Positions 25,601 to 33,272 of a stretch of 64,000 bases of DNA are shown here, piece by piece (the first letter of the stretch is position 1; every line of letters starts with the position of its first letter). The position numbers and the translations under genes are program-made. The notes beneath the pieces were generated by a model. That model ran no database searches. It saw only the letters and a list, made by a program, of their open reading frames with translations, and was not told where the DNA came from. The DNA is taken from positions 59,223-123,222 of the forward strand of contig JAJCXN010000030.1 in NCBI GenBank assembly GCA_029263415.1, read 5' to 3'. Source of the DNA: Acidobacteriota bacterium. Its GTDB lineage: Bacteria; Acidobacteriota; Thermoanaerobaculia; Multivoradales; Multivoraceae.

Positions 25601-25919
25601 TGGAATCTGAAGGTGCCACCTTGATGTCGCCGATAGAAGCGACGTTGAAGAAGCCGTCTGAGATGTTGTCCCAGCTGATTCCAGCGTCGTTGGTCTTCCA
25701 CACCCCTCCGCCGGTGTAGCCCGCGTAGTAGGTGAGCGGATCAGCGGGGAGCCCTGCCACTGCGGTCGAGCGACCTCCTCGAGAGAAGCCGGTGTTTCGG
25801 TATTCGAGGTCTTCGAACACCTTGGGAGCGAGCGTGACGTTGGGGTCGGCATCTTCCTCGACAGCAAGAACGGGCGATGCCAATAGCGAAATCAGCAGAT
25901 ATGGCGTGAGGTGGCGCAT
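22680..25919 (-). CDS. large exported BNR/sortilin-like beta-propeller protein
   Basis: 1079 residues from the ATG at 25919, supported by AGGAG upstream and the signal peptide MRHLTPYLLISLLASPVLAV. Two large propellers are built from Asp-box/BNR repeats: GGVWKTNDAGISWDNISDGF, DGIYKSTDAGKTWSHVF, RGIYKTVDGGANWERI, GGIWRSKDSGATWEKVEGG, GGVYRSDDGGDSWRPQ and later GLVHLSRDNGNTWQDITP, with a Gly-rich loop (VGGGGGFFGGGGANFFTVGG). The C-terminal third has Ig-like strands and a coiled-coil-like helical stretch (QATAIGKKLSESGYGDEAQK). This architecture is common in acidobacteria and Bacteroidetes as 'sortilin-like glycosyl hydrolase'. It is often hypothesised to be a secreted hydrolase, but I see no catalytic residues. 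Confidence 0.9.
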   Translation of the reverse strand: MRHLTPYLLISLLASPVLAVEEDADPNVTLAPKVFEDLEYRNTGFSRGGRSTAVAGLPADPLTYYAGYTGGGVWKTNDAGISWDNISDGFFNVASIGDIKVAPSDSNVLYVGTGSGCPRGNISTGDGIYKSTDAGKTWSHVFSPGFVQIPEMVVHPENPDVVYAAVLGDIFGPNEERGIYKTVDGGANWERILFVSEKTGFNDIEMHPTNPRILFASAWSAYRKPWTIHSGSEDGGIWRSKDSGATWEKVEGGLPKGMLGKIDVTISPAQPERMWALIEAPGAMGGVYRSDDGGDSWRPQSKERKLLQRAWYYIHIYADPKDPETVYALNTGFYKSIDGGKTFSVALQPRHGDNHDLWLNPDNPLYSVSGNDGGANVSLNGGKTFSEQLNQPTAEFYRVTVDNSFPYNVYGAQQDNSTAAMAAVGGGGGFFGGGGANFFTVGGGESGHIAVDPRNNKVIYAGSYGGAITRMDRDTGVTRSVRSYEDAPTGQQAADMKYRFQWNAPIRISPHDPDVVYHTSQYVHRTSNAGLEWEVISPDLTTNNSEYQIYSGSTGITQDNTGVEVYTTIFAFEESPITPGLLWAGSDDGLVHLSRDNGNTWQDITPKAMPPGATVNMIDVSAHDPGRAHMAVYKYREQDYRPYIFRTTDYGASWELLTSSDNGIPEDHFVRVVRESPDREGMLFAGTEFGMYASFDDGAHWQSFQLNLPVVPVTDMVIKDHDLVLATQGRAFYVLSDISVLSDLTPSVLEAPITLLPIRDGVQGAGAHRIAFVVNEVASDPTKAKPIKMTITGPAGEVFFEKEGFVSEGESGDEDIRVPSMVPDEFREQFIEAVKRGDTIGGFDLSVFRGGGDALIVKKGVNKAPFTARWPAPYEVPDGTVQWVFGGGAGPAAIPGTYTVTLSRDNWSETETFEWQPHPKWDATDADYREQLRLAREVGAATKLLYDELAQLRSVKEQATAIGKKLSESGYGDEAQKAAVELNEKLTAVEGELTQIKGSSSQDSLNFPGRLDQQFNGLYGAIVGSPPPIGSGVTERWTDLEPMLSPLVDRIHELYEMDLATFNELVATQGQKVLLKNPR

Positions 25920-26171
25920 TAGGTTCTCCTGGTCGCCTTTGGAATGGTGCGGTTGTGCTGCTGGGACGAAGCGGAGCGCTACGCTTGTTTCGTGAATGCG
26001 CGGTCCAGTGCCCTCGCCGCTAGGGAGACTGTAGAGAGTGTGCCTGTGAATGGGCTCCGTTGGACCCCAGCCTGGGCAGCTGCCGTCGGATCGGGAGCGT
26101 GCTCGGTGAGGCTTCAATGGCTACCTCGCCGGCCGGTTCTCGGCTCGGCGGCACCATGGGACGAGTAGAGG

Positions 26172-26846
26172 TCAATGAGGCACAGGCGTCTTTGGCTCCT
26201 GGGTCTGTTCGGCCTTCTTGAGCGTGACATCGGTTCGGAGCAGGCCAAAGCTGCCCGAATGGTCACCGGCGTCGAGCTGCTCTATCTTGCGTTCGAGTGC
26301 CCTGCGGAAGTCTTGGTCCTCCGCGGTCTCCCCGGTAGCTGCGGGCAGGTGCTCAAGTGCTTGGCGATAGGCATTCAGTGCCCCCACTCTGTCTTTCTGG
26401 AGGTCGTGAAATCTTCCCATCTCCCAGAAGCCAGCGGCGGCGTTGCTAGGCGCATGTTCAACGAGTTTCTTAGCGAGTTCGATGCCACGCTCGTACTGTC
26501 TTTCGTTGCGGCACCACGCGAAGAGCTTTTGATACGGCAGTAGCGAATCGCCACCATGTTCGATCGCGGCTGAGTAGTCGCGAATCGCGGCATCCACCTT
26601 TCCAAGCCCCTCAAAACTCAGGCCTCTTTGCAGGTAGGCGTCTGCGTAGTTGGGGTGTTGGCTAATGGCCTCGGTGAGGGACACGGTGGCAGCGACTAGT
26701 AGTCCCTGCCGATTCTCTCTCACCCCTTGCTCATAGTGCTTGGCCGCTGCCGTTGACTGCGCCTCGACCGAAGTGACACCTGCGAAGAAGAGCGTCGCCC
26801 ACAGGGTGATGGTTGCGGTCATGTTCGTATGCTGTACGTTCAACAC
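26172..26846 (-). CDS. exported TPR-repeat protein
   Basis: 224 residues from a GTG with AGGAG 11 bases upstream; an ATG nine codons in gives a cleaner signal peptide (TATITLWATLFFAGVTSVEA, then QS). Tetratricopeptide repeats follow: AAKHYEQGVRENRQG, VSLTEAISQHPNYADAYLQR, GLSFEGLGKVDAAIRDYSAA and a later RVGALNAYRQALEHLP. These form a protein-binding solenoid in the periplasm. It lies directly upstream of the large propeller gene on the same strand with about 250 bases between, so a shared transcript is possible but not shown. Confidence 0.82.
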   Translation of the reverse strand: MLNVQHTNMTATITLWATLFFAGVTSVEAQSTAAAKHYEQGVRENRQGLLVAATVSLTEAISQHPNYADAYLQRGLSFEGLGKVDAAIRDYSAAIEHGGDSLLPYQKLFAWCRNERQYERGIELAKKLVEHAPSNAAAGFWEMGRFHDLQKDRVGALNAYRQALEHLPAATGETAEDQDFRRALERKIEQLDAGDHSGSFGLLRTDVTLKKAEQTQEPKTPVPH

Positions 26847-27111
26847 TTGTCAGATCTCTCCTGCGTTTAGAGGGATTGCGATTCTTCAGCCCTAAGGAGA
26901 GGTGCTCAATAGGTCGCTACCAAGTAAAACGCAGATTGCCGCTCGTCCACCTCATAGGAATCGATGGTGCACCTGTGCGGGGTGCTGGCTCCGGCTCTCA
27001 TCAGAACCATCACTCCCGGCTCGCCTGGACCGGGCCGGGAGATCACATTGTCGAACTCCATTGCAAGAGCGAGACCGGGCTCCAATCTTGTTGTTCGGCG
27101 AGGCTGCTCTC

Positions 27112-28095
27112 TTAGGTCTTTGCTTCCGTTGAGCTACCTGCTGGGCGAACCACCAGTACGGGTACAGGAGACAGGCGAGCAAGCCTTTCGGCGACGCTGC
27201 CCAGCAGGAACAGTGGTAGGCCACTGAGCCCGTGGCTTCCAACCACCAAGAGGTCGATCGCCGAGGCCTCGATCACGCCGAGGATCTCGCGAACCGGTGA
27301 TCCTGTTCGAACCAGAATGTCGGCGTTCCCCAGGTCGTTGTTGAGGAGCTTCTCAAGTTCGCTGCGACTGCGGTCGACGATCTCGTCGAGCATCGCTGGT
27401 GGCATTGAGTACTCCATACCGTAGAAGGCGGGCGTCTGCGGCTGTCCCACGGCATGCACGAGGAGGTGCTCGGCTTCGAGGTTGCGGCAGAGCTCAGAGG
27501 TGAGTCGGGCCGCTTCTAAAGAGGTCGGCGAGAAGTCGATCGCGCTTAGGATGCGTGGCGGTTCGGACATCGGGCGTTCGAGTGCTCCACGATGAGCGAC
27601 CAACACCGAACAAGGTGCGTGCCGGACAACCTCCTCGGTCACGCTTCCCAAAAAGAGCCTCGACACGCCCTTTTGCGCTGAAGTGGCCATCACGATCAAG
27701 TCGATCTTATGGTCGGTAGCGTAGGCCGAAATAGTGGGGGCCACGTCGACGGACCGTTCTATGGCGGTCACGATGGCGGGTCGAAAGGCATTGGCTTCTG
27801 CGATTCGATGCAAGCGGTTCGGGGCTGCGCGCCACCACGCAGTTTCGACACCGTTGGAATCGGGGAAGTTCTGGTGCTCGGGCTGTTTGGCGCCTAGGAC
27901 GTCTACGAAGAGAAAATGGATCTCTGCACCTGACGCCTTAGCGATCTCGGCGGCGAGGCCAAGCGGCTCCAAGGAGAGGTCTGAGAAGTCGGTAGGTAGC
28001 AGGATTCTCTGGACTGGTCGGCGTGGCGACAACAAGGGCGCGTGGGTGGTGAGCTCCGGGAGCGTTCGTTGGGGTGCGGCGAGCTGTTCCAGCAT
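27112..28095 (-). CDS. tandem universal stress protein (two UspA domains)
   Basis: 327 residues from the ATG at 28095, chosen for AAGGAG upstream; the longer frame would translate a hexanucleotide repeat as Pro-Gln. Two UspA domains: the first begins VQRILLPTDFSDLSLEPLGL and ends with the nucleotide loop MATSAQKGVSRLFLGSVTEE and VVRHAPCSVLVAH; the second begins PPRILSAIDFSPTSLEAARL and ends with VVGSHGLSGLPLFLLGSVAE and LSPVPVLVV. G-x(2)-G-x(9)-G-S/T ATP-binding features are visible in both. Such proteins aid survival under stress. The (TGGCTG)n tract lies in its 5' leader right before the ribosome site. Confidence 0.92.
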   Translation of the reverse strand: MLEQLAAPQRTLPELTTHAPLLSPRRPVQRILLPTDFSDLSLEPLGLAAEIAKASGAEIHFLFVDVLGAKQPEHQNFPDSNGVETAWWRAAPNRLHRIAEANAFRPAIVTAIERSVDVAPTISAYATDHKIDLIVMATSAQKGVSRLFLGSVTEEVVRHAPCSVLVAHRGALERPMSEPPRILSAIDFSPTSLEAARLTSELCRNLEAEHLLVHAVGQPQTPAFYGMEYSMPPAMLDEIVDRSRSELEKLLNNDLGNADILVRTGSPVREILGVIEASAIDLLVVGSHGLSGLPLFLLGSVAERLARLSPVPVLVVRPAGSSTEAKT

Positions 28096-28110
28096 TGGTG
28101 AAACTCCTTG

Positions 28111-28152
28111 TGGCTGTGGCTGTGGCTGTGGCTGTGGTTGTGGCCGTGGCCG
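28111..28152. repeat. hexanucleotide repeat (TGGCTG)n in a divergent promoter region
   Basis: Seven 6-bp units: four perfect TGGCTG (28111-28134), then TGGTTG, TGGCCG, TGGCCG. The tract lies just upstream of the ribosome site of the universal stress protein gene (minus) and 44 bases before the GTG start of the sarcosine oxidase gene (plus). Such tracts can change length by slipped pairing, so it could alter the spacing between promoter and start for both genes. Confidence 0.85.
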
Positions 28153-28195
28153 CGGCAATGACGATGTCTCGGCGGTCCGGGTTCGAGGCTTCCGG

Positions 28196-31054
28196 GTGAG
28201 TGAAGAGCGAGTGGCCGCAAGCGTGGATATCCTGGTCGATGGCCAGCGAGTACCGCTCAGCTCAACGGCAACCCCAGAGCCGCTGCTCGTCGGCCTTCTG
28301 CGAGAAGGCCTTCACCCCACCGGGGGCGGTTGCTTGTGCATGGCAGGCGATTGTTCACACTGCCTCGCTACGGTGGATGGCGTCAGTTACGTGCGCACCT
28401 GCCAAGTCCTGGCGAATCCTGGGATGGTGGTTGAGCGCAACCATTTTGCAGGCGCTCACCCACCGCTGATTCCGGAGGCAGAGCCGCCGACGGTTCGCGA
28501 GCTCCCGGCGCAGCATCAATGGTGCGACGTTGCGGTGATCGGCCAAGGTACGAGCGGTCGCGCGGAAACGGCGCGACTGCGCGAACTAGGCAGGCACGTG
28601 GTGACTCTCGATGCGGGTGCTGGCCAAGAGGTCGCCGGAATCTACGCTGGTCCGACCGTGGTCGTGCGCACTCAGGAGGCGACCCTCACCGTGCATGTAC
28701 GAGAAGAGATCGTGGTGGCGACCGGAGCGGCCGAGATCCAACCCGTGGCGCTGGGCACGGAGCTTTCAGGACTGATGACTGCGCGCGCGTGCGCTGCGTT
28801 CCATGAGGCCGGTCTTGACCTGGGCAGCGTTGTTGCGGTCGGAGAGCCGCCTGCAGGCGTGGAGGCACGCTCGCTTAAGGGTCGGCTTCGGCGCTGTGAA
28901 GGCACGTCGTGTGTCACTGCGGTGGTGATGCTCCAAGACGACGGGACCGAAGCGCGCCACCTCTGCGACACGGTCTCGTTCGGCTTGGGGCTTCATCCGC
29001 GCACCGCTCTGGTGCGCATGGGCCACGATCTGCCGGTGCGCGCGATTGGCGACTGCGCGTTGCCGTCAAAGATCCCGCTGCCGCCGATCGAGGGAACCGT
29101 GTGTGCGTGCTCCGGCGTTCGCGTGAGCGACCTCGACTTCGTCTGGAACAACGGCTTTCACGAACTCGAACTGGTCAAACGGGCGACGCTTGCCGGTACC
29201 GGGACTTGCCAGGGCTCAGCGTGCCTGCCGCACATTCGAAGCTTCCTTGAAGCCAAGGGCAAGGAGCTGCAGTCGCCTTTCACCGCGCGGCCACTGACGC
29301 GACAGCTGACCTTTCAAGAGGTCGCAGCTGGCGCCCATCACCATGCAACGCCGCGCACGCCGCTGCACGAGGAACACCTCGCGTTGGGCGCACACATGCA
29401 ACGGTCGGGCGGCTGGTGGCGGCCCTGGGACTACGGTGATGTCGCAGCCGAACGAATAGCGGTGCGAGAGGCCGTCTCGCTGGGCGATGTGAGCACGTTG
29501 GGCAAGTTCCTCATCCAAGGCCACGACGCGCTCGAGTTCCTCGAGCTGGTATACCCGACCAAGGTTGCGACACTGGCGGATGGGCGTTCACGCTATGCGT
29601 TGCTGCTCAATGAGCGCGGCTACGTTCTAGACGATGGGCTGATCTGCCGAGAGCATGCCGAACGGTTCTTTCTCACCTTGACCAGCGCCGGGTCGACCCT
29701 GGGTGAGTTGTGGTTGCGAGACTGGGCGGAGTCGCGCAAGTTCGATATCGCGATCCTCAACCAGACACAATCGCTGGCTGCGATCAACGTCACCGGTCCG
29801 AAGGCGGCGGAGCTCATGGTGCGCGCGGGAGCCCGTTCGTTGCCTAGTTTTGCGACTCATGGTGCGTCCAAGATCGCTGGGGTTGAGTGTCGCGTGTTGC
29901 GACTCAGTTTTACTGGCGAAATCTCTTACGAGTTGCACCACGCCGCGGTCGACTCTGTTCGTCTTTGGCGCCGGCTGCTCGAACTGGGCGGCGATCTGGG
30001 CGCCCGTCCTCATGGCCTGGACGCGTTGATGCGATTGCGATTGGAGAAGGGCCACATTGCGGTTGGTCAAGACACCGACTTCGATTCCACCCCGCGCCGG
30101 ATCGCACACGAGTGGGCAGTGAAGCTCGACAAGGCCGAGTTTATTGGCAAGTTCGCGGTTGAGCGCACCAATCGGCAACCGCTCGATCGCGAGTTGGTCG
30201 GCCTCGAGATGGAACTGCCCGCACCGCTCGAAGGCGCGCCCGTGTGGCATGACGAGAGCTATGTCGGCTACGTGACATCGAGCACTGATTCGAGCGTGTT
30301 GGGCAAAGCGGTGCTGTTGGCGTGGGTAGATTTGGTGGGTGGGCAGGTGCCACCCGTGGTGACGGTTGGTGGTCGTGATTCGCGTCGGCTGGCGCAGCGG
30401 GCGACGTTGCCCTTCTTTGATGCCGCCGGTGAACGCGCTCGGGCCAAGGTGAGTGTGCGAACTCTGCGCGCTCAGCTTGATGCCAAGGCGGGCGCCGAAG
30501 CTGACGTCCCGTCGCACGCCAGGTCTGATGTCGAGTCTGATGCCCAATCTGACGCCGAGTCCGAAGTCGTGCGAATGCAGCGCGCTACTGACATCAGCGG
30601 TCGATTCGCTGGTCTCGAAGCGACCCGACTAGCGGGCGCCCCTGAGGTGCTGGACGAGGCGCTGTCGAGCCTAGAGCTACCGATCGAGGGGTTTGCATTG
30701 CGCTTCGCCCCAGACGAAGTGATGGTGACCACGGACGTCGCAACGGTTCAAACAGCAGTTCGAGCGGCGCTTTCGTCGGCGGCGTTCAACACGTTGATGA
30801 TCGAGCGTGAGACCGGATTCGCGGCGACTTGGCTGGAGCCGTCTGAGGCGCTGGCATTGTTGTCCCAAGGGTGCGCGTGGGAGCTGCCAAGCGAGCGGCC
30901 GGCGTTTGCTCAAGGTGCGGCGTGGGAGATCCCGGTCAAGCTTTGGTTTGAGCACCACCGGGTGCTGTTCATTGTGCCCGCTCCTTATGCTGCGGATCTG
31001 GACCGCCGCATGTTCGCTGGTGCGCCGAGCGCGTCCGCAGGGGCCACACAGTGA
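28196..31054 (+). CDS. soxA: sarcosine oxidase alpha-like subunit with C-terminal gamma-like domain
   Basis: 952 residues from a GTG at 28196; the frame extends upstream only through the repeat and the stress gene. Domains in order: a [2Fe-2S] ferredoxin-like domain with Cys46/48/53/56/69 (CLCMAGDCSHC); a shortened nucleotide-binding domain (VIGQGTSGRAETARL, about 114-128); a BFD-like cluster with C303, C305, C338, C343 (VCACSGV, TCQGSAC); then GcvT-type folate-binding domains (about 390-770), as in heterotetrameric sarcosine oxidase alpha. The last 150 residues (from about 800) resemble the separate gamma subunit (TDISGRFAGLEATRLAGAP, LMIERETGFAATWLEPSEAL), which has no own gene here. It overlaps soxB by 4 bases. 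The reaction would be oxidative demethylation of sarcosine or a related N-methyl amine, passing the methyl to folate. Confidence 0.85.
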   Translation: MSEERVAASVDILVDGQRVPLSSTATPEPLLVGLLREGLHPTGGGCLCMAGDCSHCLATVDGVSYVRTCQVLANPGMVVERNHFAGAHPPLIPEAEPPTVRELPAQHQWCDVAVIGQGTSGRAETARLRELGRHVVTLDAGAGQEVAGIYAGPTVVVRTQEATLTVHVREEIVVATGAAEIQPVALGTELSGLMTARACAAFHEAGLDLGSVVAVGEPPAGVEARSLKGRLRRCEGTSCVTAVVMLQDDGTEARHLCDTVSFGLGLHPRTALVRMGHDLPVRAIGDCALPSKIPLPPIEGTVCACSGVRVSDLDFVWNNGFHELELVKRATLAGTGTCQGSACLPHIRSFLEAKGKELQSPFTARPLTRQLTFQEVAAGAHHHATPRTPLHEEHLALGAHMQRSGGWWRPWDYGDVAAERIAVREAVSLGDVSTLGKFLIQGHDALEFLELVYPTKVATLADGRSRYALLLNERGYVLDDGLICREHAERFFLTLTSAGSTLGELWLRDWAESRKFDIAILNQTQSLAAINVTGPKAAELMVRAGARSLPSFATHGASKIAGVECRVLRLSFTGEISYELHHAAVDSVRLWRRLLELGGDLGARPHGLDALMRLRLEKGHIAVGQDTDFDSTPRRIAHEWAVKLDKAEFIGKFAVERTNRQPLDRELVGLEMELPAPLEGAPVWHDESYVGYVTSSTDSSVLGKAVLLAWVDLVGGQVPPVVTVGGRDSRRLAQRATLPFFDAAGERARAKVSVRTLRAQLDAKAGAEADVPSHARSDVESDAQSDAESEVVRMQRATDISGRFAGLEATRLAGAPEVLDEALSSLELPIEGFALRFAPDEVMVTTDVATVQTAVRAALSSAAFNTLMIERETGFAATWLEPSEALALLSQGCAWELPSERPAFAQGAAWEIPVKLWFEHHRVLFIVPAPYAADLDRRMFAGAPSASAGATQ

Positions 31055-32259
31055 ACGAGTTCGTCGAGCGCCTGATCGGCCTGCATTGGGCGGAGCCTAA
31101 ACCTGCATACGACGTGGTGATCGTTGGTGGAGGAGGTCACGGTCTCGCGACCGCCTACTACCTAGCCACTCGCCATGGCATCAATAATGTCTGTGTGCTT
31201 GAACGGGCCTACATCGGCGGCGGCAACTCCGGCCGTAACACGACGGTTATCCGTGCCAATTATGGGATCCCTGAAGCGGTGCGCTTCTATCAGCACAGTG
31301 TCGACCTCTACCAAGGCCTTGAAGAGGAGACGGAGCGATCGGTGATGCACCGTGCGAAAGGTCTCTTGTGGTTGGCCCATTCCGAGATGGGCGTGCGAGC
31401 GGAGCGCGCGCGCGCCGAGGTCAACACGGCATTCGGAGCAAAGACGGAGTTTGTGTCCGCTCAAGAAGTGAAGGAGATCTGTCCCCAGATCGACCTTTCA
31501 GGAGGTGGCGAGTGGCCGGTGATGGGAGGCAGCCACTACCGCGCGGGCGCCACTGCACGACACGATCGAGTGGTGTGGGCATACGCCGAAGGAGCCATGC
31601 GCTGCGGGGTGCATGTGCATCAACGCACCGCGGTCACGGGCTTGCTGAAAGACGGTGATCGAGTGATTGGGGTCAAGACCGACAAGGGACCAATCGCTGC
31701 AAGCTTAGTGCTCTCGGCGGTCGGCGGTCAGGTCACCACCCTGGCGTCGATGGCAGGCTTGCGCTTGCCGATCCGCAGTCATCCTCTGCAGGCCTTTGTG
31801 ACCAATCACTATGGACTCGAGTTTGATCCGATCGTGGCGTCTGCCGATCTCTTGTTCTACGCCTCACAAACCGCGCGCGGTGAGATGCTGATGGGAGCTG
31901 AGATCGATCGTCAACCGAGCTACTCGTATCGATCGGGCCATCCCTTCATCCAGTCTTGTGCGCTGCGGGCGATGACGCTGCTGCCGTTCCTGCGCAATCT
32001 CAAGATCTTGCGTCAGTGGACCGGGGTCTGCGACATGAGCCCGGACTACTCGCCGATCATGGGCTTCACCGGTGTCGATGGCTTCGCCATCACGACAGGC
32101 TGGGGCACATGGGGGTTCAAAGGAATCCCAGCGGGGGGCGAACAGATGGCGTTGCTCATTGCCAGCGGCGAAGTGCCAGAGTTGATCGCCCCATTTGCTT
32201 TGGATCGCTTTGCACGCGACCGCACTTTGGCCGATCGCGGTTCGGCGGGGACCCACTGA
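31051..32259 (+). CDS. soxB: sarcosine oxidase beta subunit
   Basis: 402 residues. The FAD Rossmann motif is VVIVGGGGHGLATAYYLA (about 21-38) with the beta-strand acid in CVLERAYIGGGNSGRNTTVI and the typical RANYGIPEA. The His in GATARHDRVVW corresponds, from family knowledge, to the covalent FMN attachment His of heterotetrameric sarcosine oxidase. The C-terminal flavin segment is MSPDYSPIMGFTGVDGFAIT followed by TGWGTWGFKGIPAGGE. The gene overlaps the alpha gene by 4 bases and soxD by 1 base. It should hold the amine-oxidising site, producing glycine, formaldehyde or methylene-folate and peroxide. Confidence 0.93.
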   Translation: MNEFVERLIGLHWAEPKPAYDVVIVGGGGHGLATAYYLATRHGINNVCVLERAYIGGGNSGRNTTVIRANYGIPEAVRFYQHSVDLYQGLEEETERSVMHRAKGLLWLAHSEMGVRAERARAEVNTAFGAKTEFVSAQEVKEICPQIDLSGGGEWPVMGGSHYRAGATARHDRVVWAYAEGAMRCGVHVHQRTAVTGLLKDGDRVIGVKTDKGPIAASLVLSAVGGQVTTLASMAGLRLPIRSHPLQAFVTNHYGLEFDPIVASADLLFYASQTARGEMLMGAEIDRQPSYSYRSGHPFIQSCALRAMTLLPFLRNLKILRQWTGVCDMSPDYSPIMGFTGVDGFAITTGWGTWGFKGIPAGGEQMALLIASGEVPELIAPFALDRFARDRTLADRGSAGTH

Positions 32260-32498
32260 TGAGCGTTCGTTTGCACTGCCCCAACTGCGGCGATCGCCCG
32301 CTCGAAGAATTTTTGCATGGCGAGATTCCAACCGTTCCATCCACCATCGAAGATCCTGACGCTCGCGATCTCGATCGAGCCTTCATGCACTCCAACATCG
32401 AAGGCCTAACAACCGAGCGCTGGTTTCATGCGTTTGGCTGCCGACGTTGGCTGACGGTTGTGCGGGATACCCGAACCGATGAGGTGCGCGGGTCGTAG
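32259..32498 (+). CDS. soxD: sarcosine oxidase delta subunit
   Basis: 79 residues starting at the ATG in the overlap TGATG with soxB. It begins with a CxxC (HCPNCGDRPLEEF) and ends with the conserved RWFHAFGCRRWLTVVRDTRT, the layout of SoxD, which binds zinc through Cys and His residues at the surface of the complex. Size (80-100 residues) is normal. It confirms that the cluster is a heterotetrameric-type system rather than a monomeric oxidase. Confidence 0.92.
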   Translation: MSVRLHCPNCGDRPLEEFLHGEIPTVPSTIEDPDARDLDRAFMHSNIEGLTTERWFHAFGCRRWLTVVRDTRTDEVRGS

Positions 32499-32527
32499 TT
32501 GCGTTGCTCAGGCTCCAGTGGTCTTGC

Positions 32528-33259
32528 TCAGGCCACAGGCTTAGGCTTGGTCGCGACCACCACCCCGATCGGGCCATCGTTCCAGATGCGTTCGGCATCA
32601 AACCCGACCGAACGCAGAGCGGCAAGTTCAACGTCAAGAGGCAGGTAGGTGTCCTCTTCTGACCAGTCATCGAAGTGCTGCCAGGCTTCGGCTTCCGGCA
32701 CGTCGTTGCTGACTTGATGATCAACCCATACACGAAACAAGGCGTTGCGTTCCTCGACGCTTTCGGGGTCCTGATCACTCGGCATGCAGCAGTCTGCGTT
32801 TACCAGAACCCCGCCCGGACGCAATGCCTCGAACGCGCGAGCGAAGAGGTCCCGCTTGGCCTCGATGGTGCGAATGTGATGCAGCGAAAGGGAGGCGGCC
32901 ATAGCGTCGCATTCGGCGAAAGGGAGATCGAAGCTGCGCAACGAAAAGCGCGCTCGATCGGCTTGGCCCGCCAGTCGCACCCGCGCTTGATCGAGCATCT
33001 CGGGGTCGACGTCGACTAGCTCCACGGCTTCGACCTGAGCGTGACGCAGGATCGCCTGCGCCAAAGCGCCGGTGCCCGAACCGAGGTCCAAGACCAGGCG
33101 TGGGTGGACTGCTGCCACTGCCTGGGCGGCTTCAAAGAGCATGCGTTCGTAGCCTGGAATCCAACGCCTGATGAGAGCGTCGTACTCGTCGATCTGGAGG
33201 TTGAGATGTTGTCGTACGCGGTGCTCGGGTTTCGCGGTGGACTCTTGCGATTCAATCAT
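32528..33259 (-). CDS. class I SAM-dependent methyltransferase
   Basis: 243 residues from the ATG at 33259 (GAGG 8 bases upstream; the longer frame overlaps the next gene and lacks homology). Motif I is LVLDLGSGTGALAQAIL (SAM glycine loop), the acidic ribose contact is in VELVDVDPEML, motif II is around FAECDAMAASLSLHHI, and LRPGGVLVNADCCMPSD is motif III. A small-molecule methyltransferase is likely; the long acidic segment EAWQHFDDWSEEDTYLP may shape the substrate site. It is last in an operon with the ornithine cyclodeaminase-type and sterol-desaturase-type genes, 13 bases after the former, and converges on soxD. Confidence 0.87.
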   Translation of the reverse strand: MIESQESTAKPEHRVRQHLNLQIDEYDALIRRWIPGYERMLFEAAQAVAAVHPRLVLDLGSGTGALAQAILRHAQVEAVELVDVDPEMLDQARVRLAGQADRARFSLRSFDLPFAECDAMAASLSLHHIRTIEAKRDLFARAFEALRPGGVLVNADCCMPSDQDPESVEERNALFRVWVDHQVSNDVPEAEAWQHFDDWSEEDTYLPLDVELAALRSVGFDAERIWNDGPIGVVVATKPKPVA

Positions 33260-33272
33260 CTTGCATTCCTCT

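Noticed and set aside
27734..28195. N-terminal extension of the soxA-like frame, including a Cys-Gly run
   Set aside because: It lies antisense to the universal stress protein gene and includes translation of the hexanucleotide repeat; the homologous sequence begins after the GTG at 28196.
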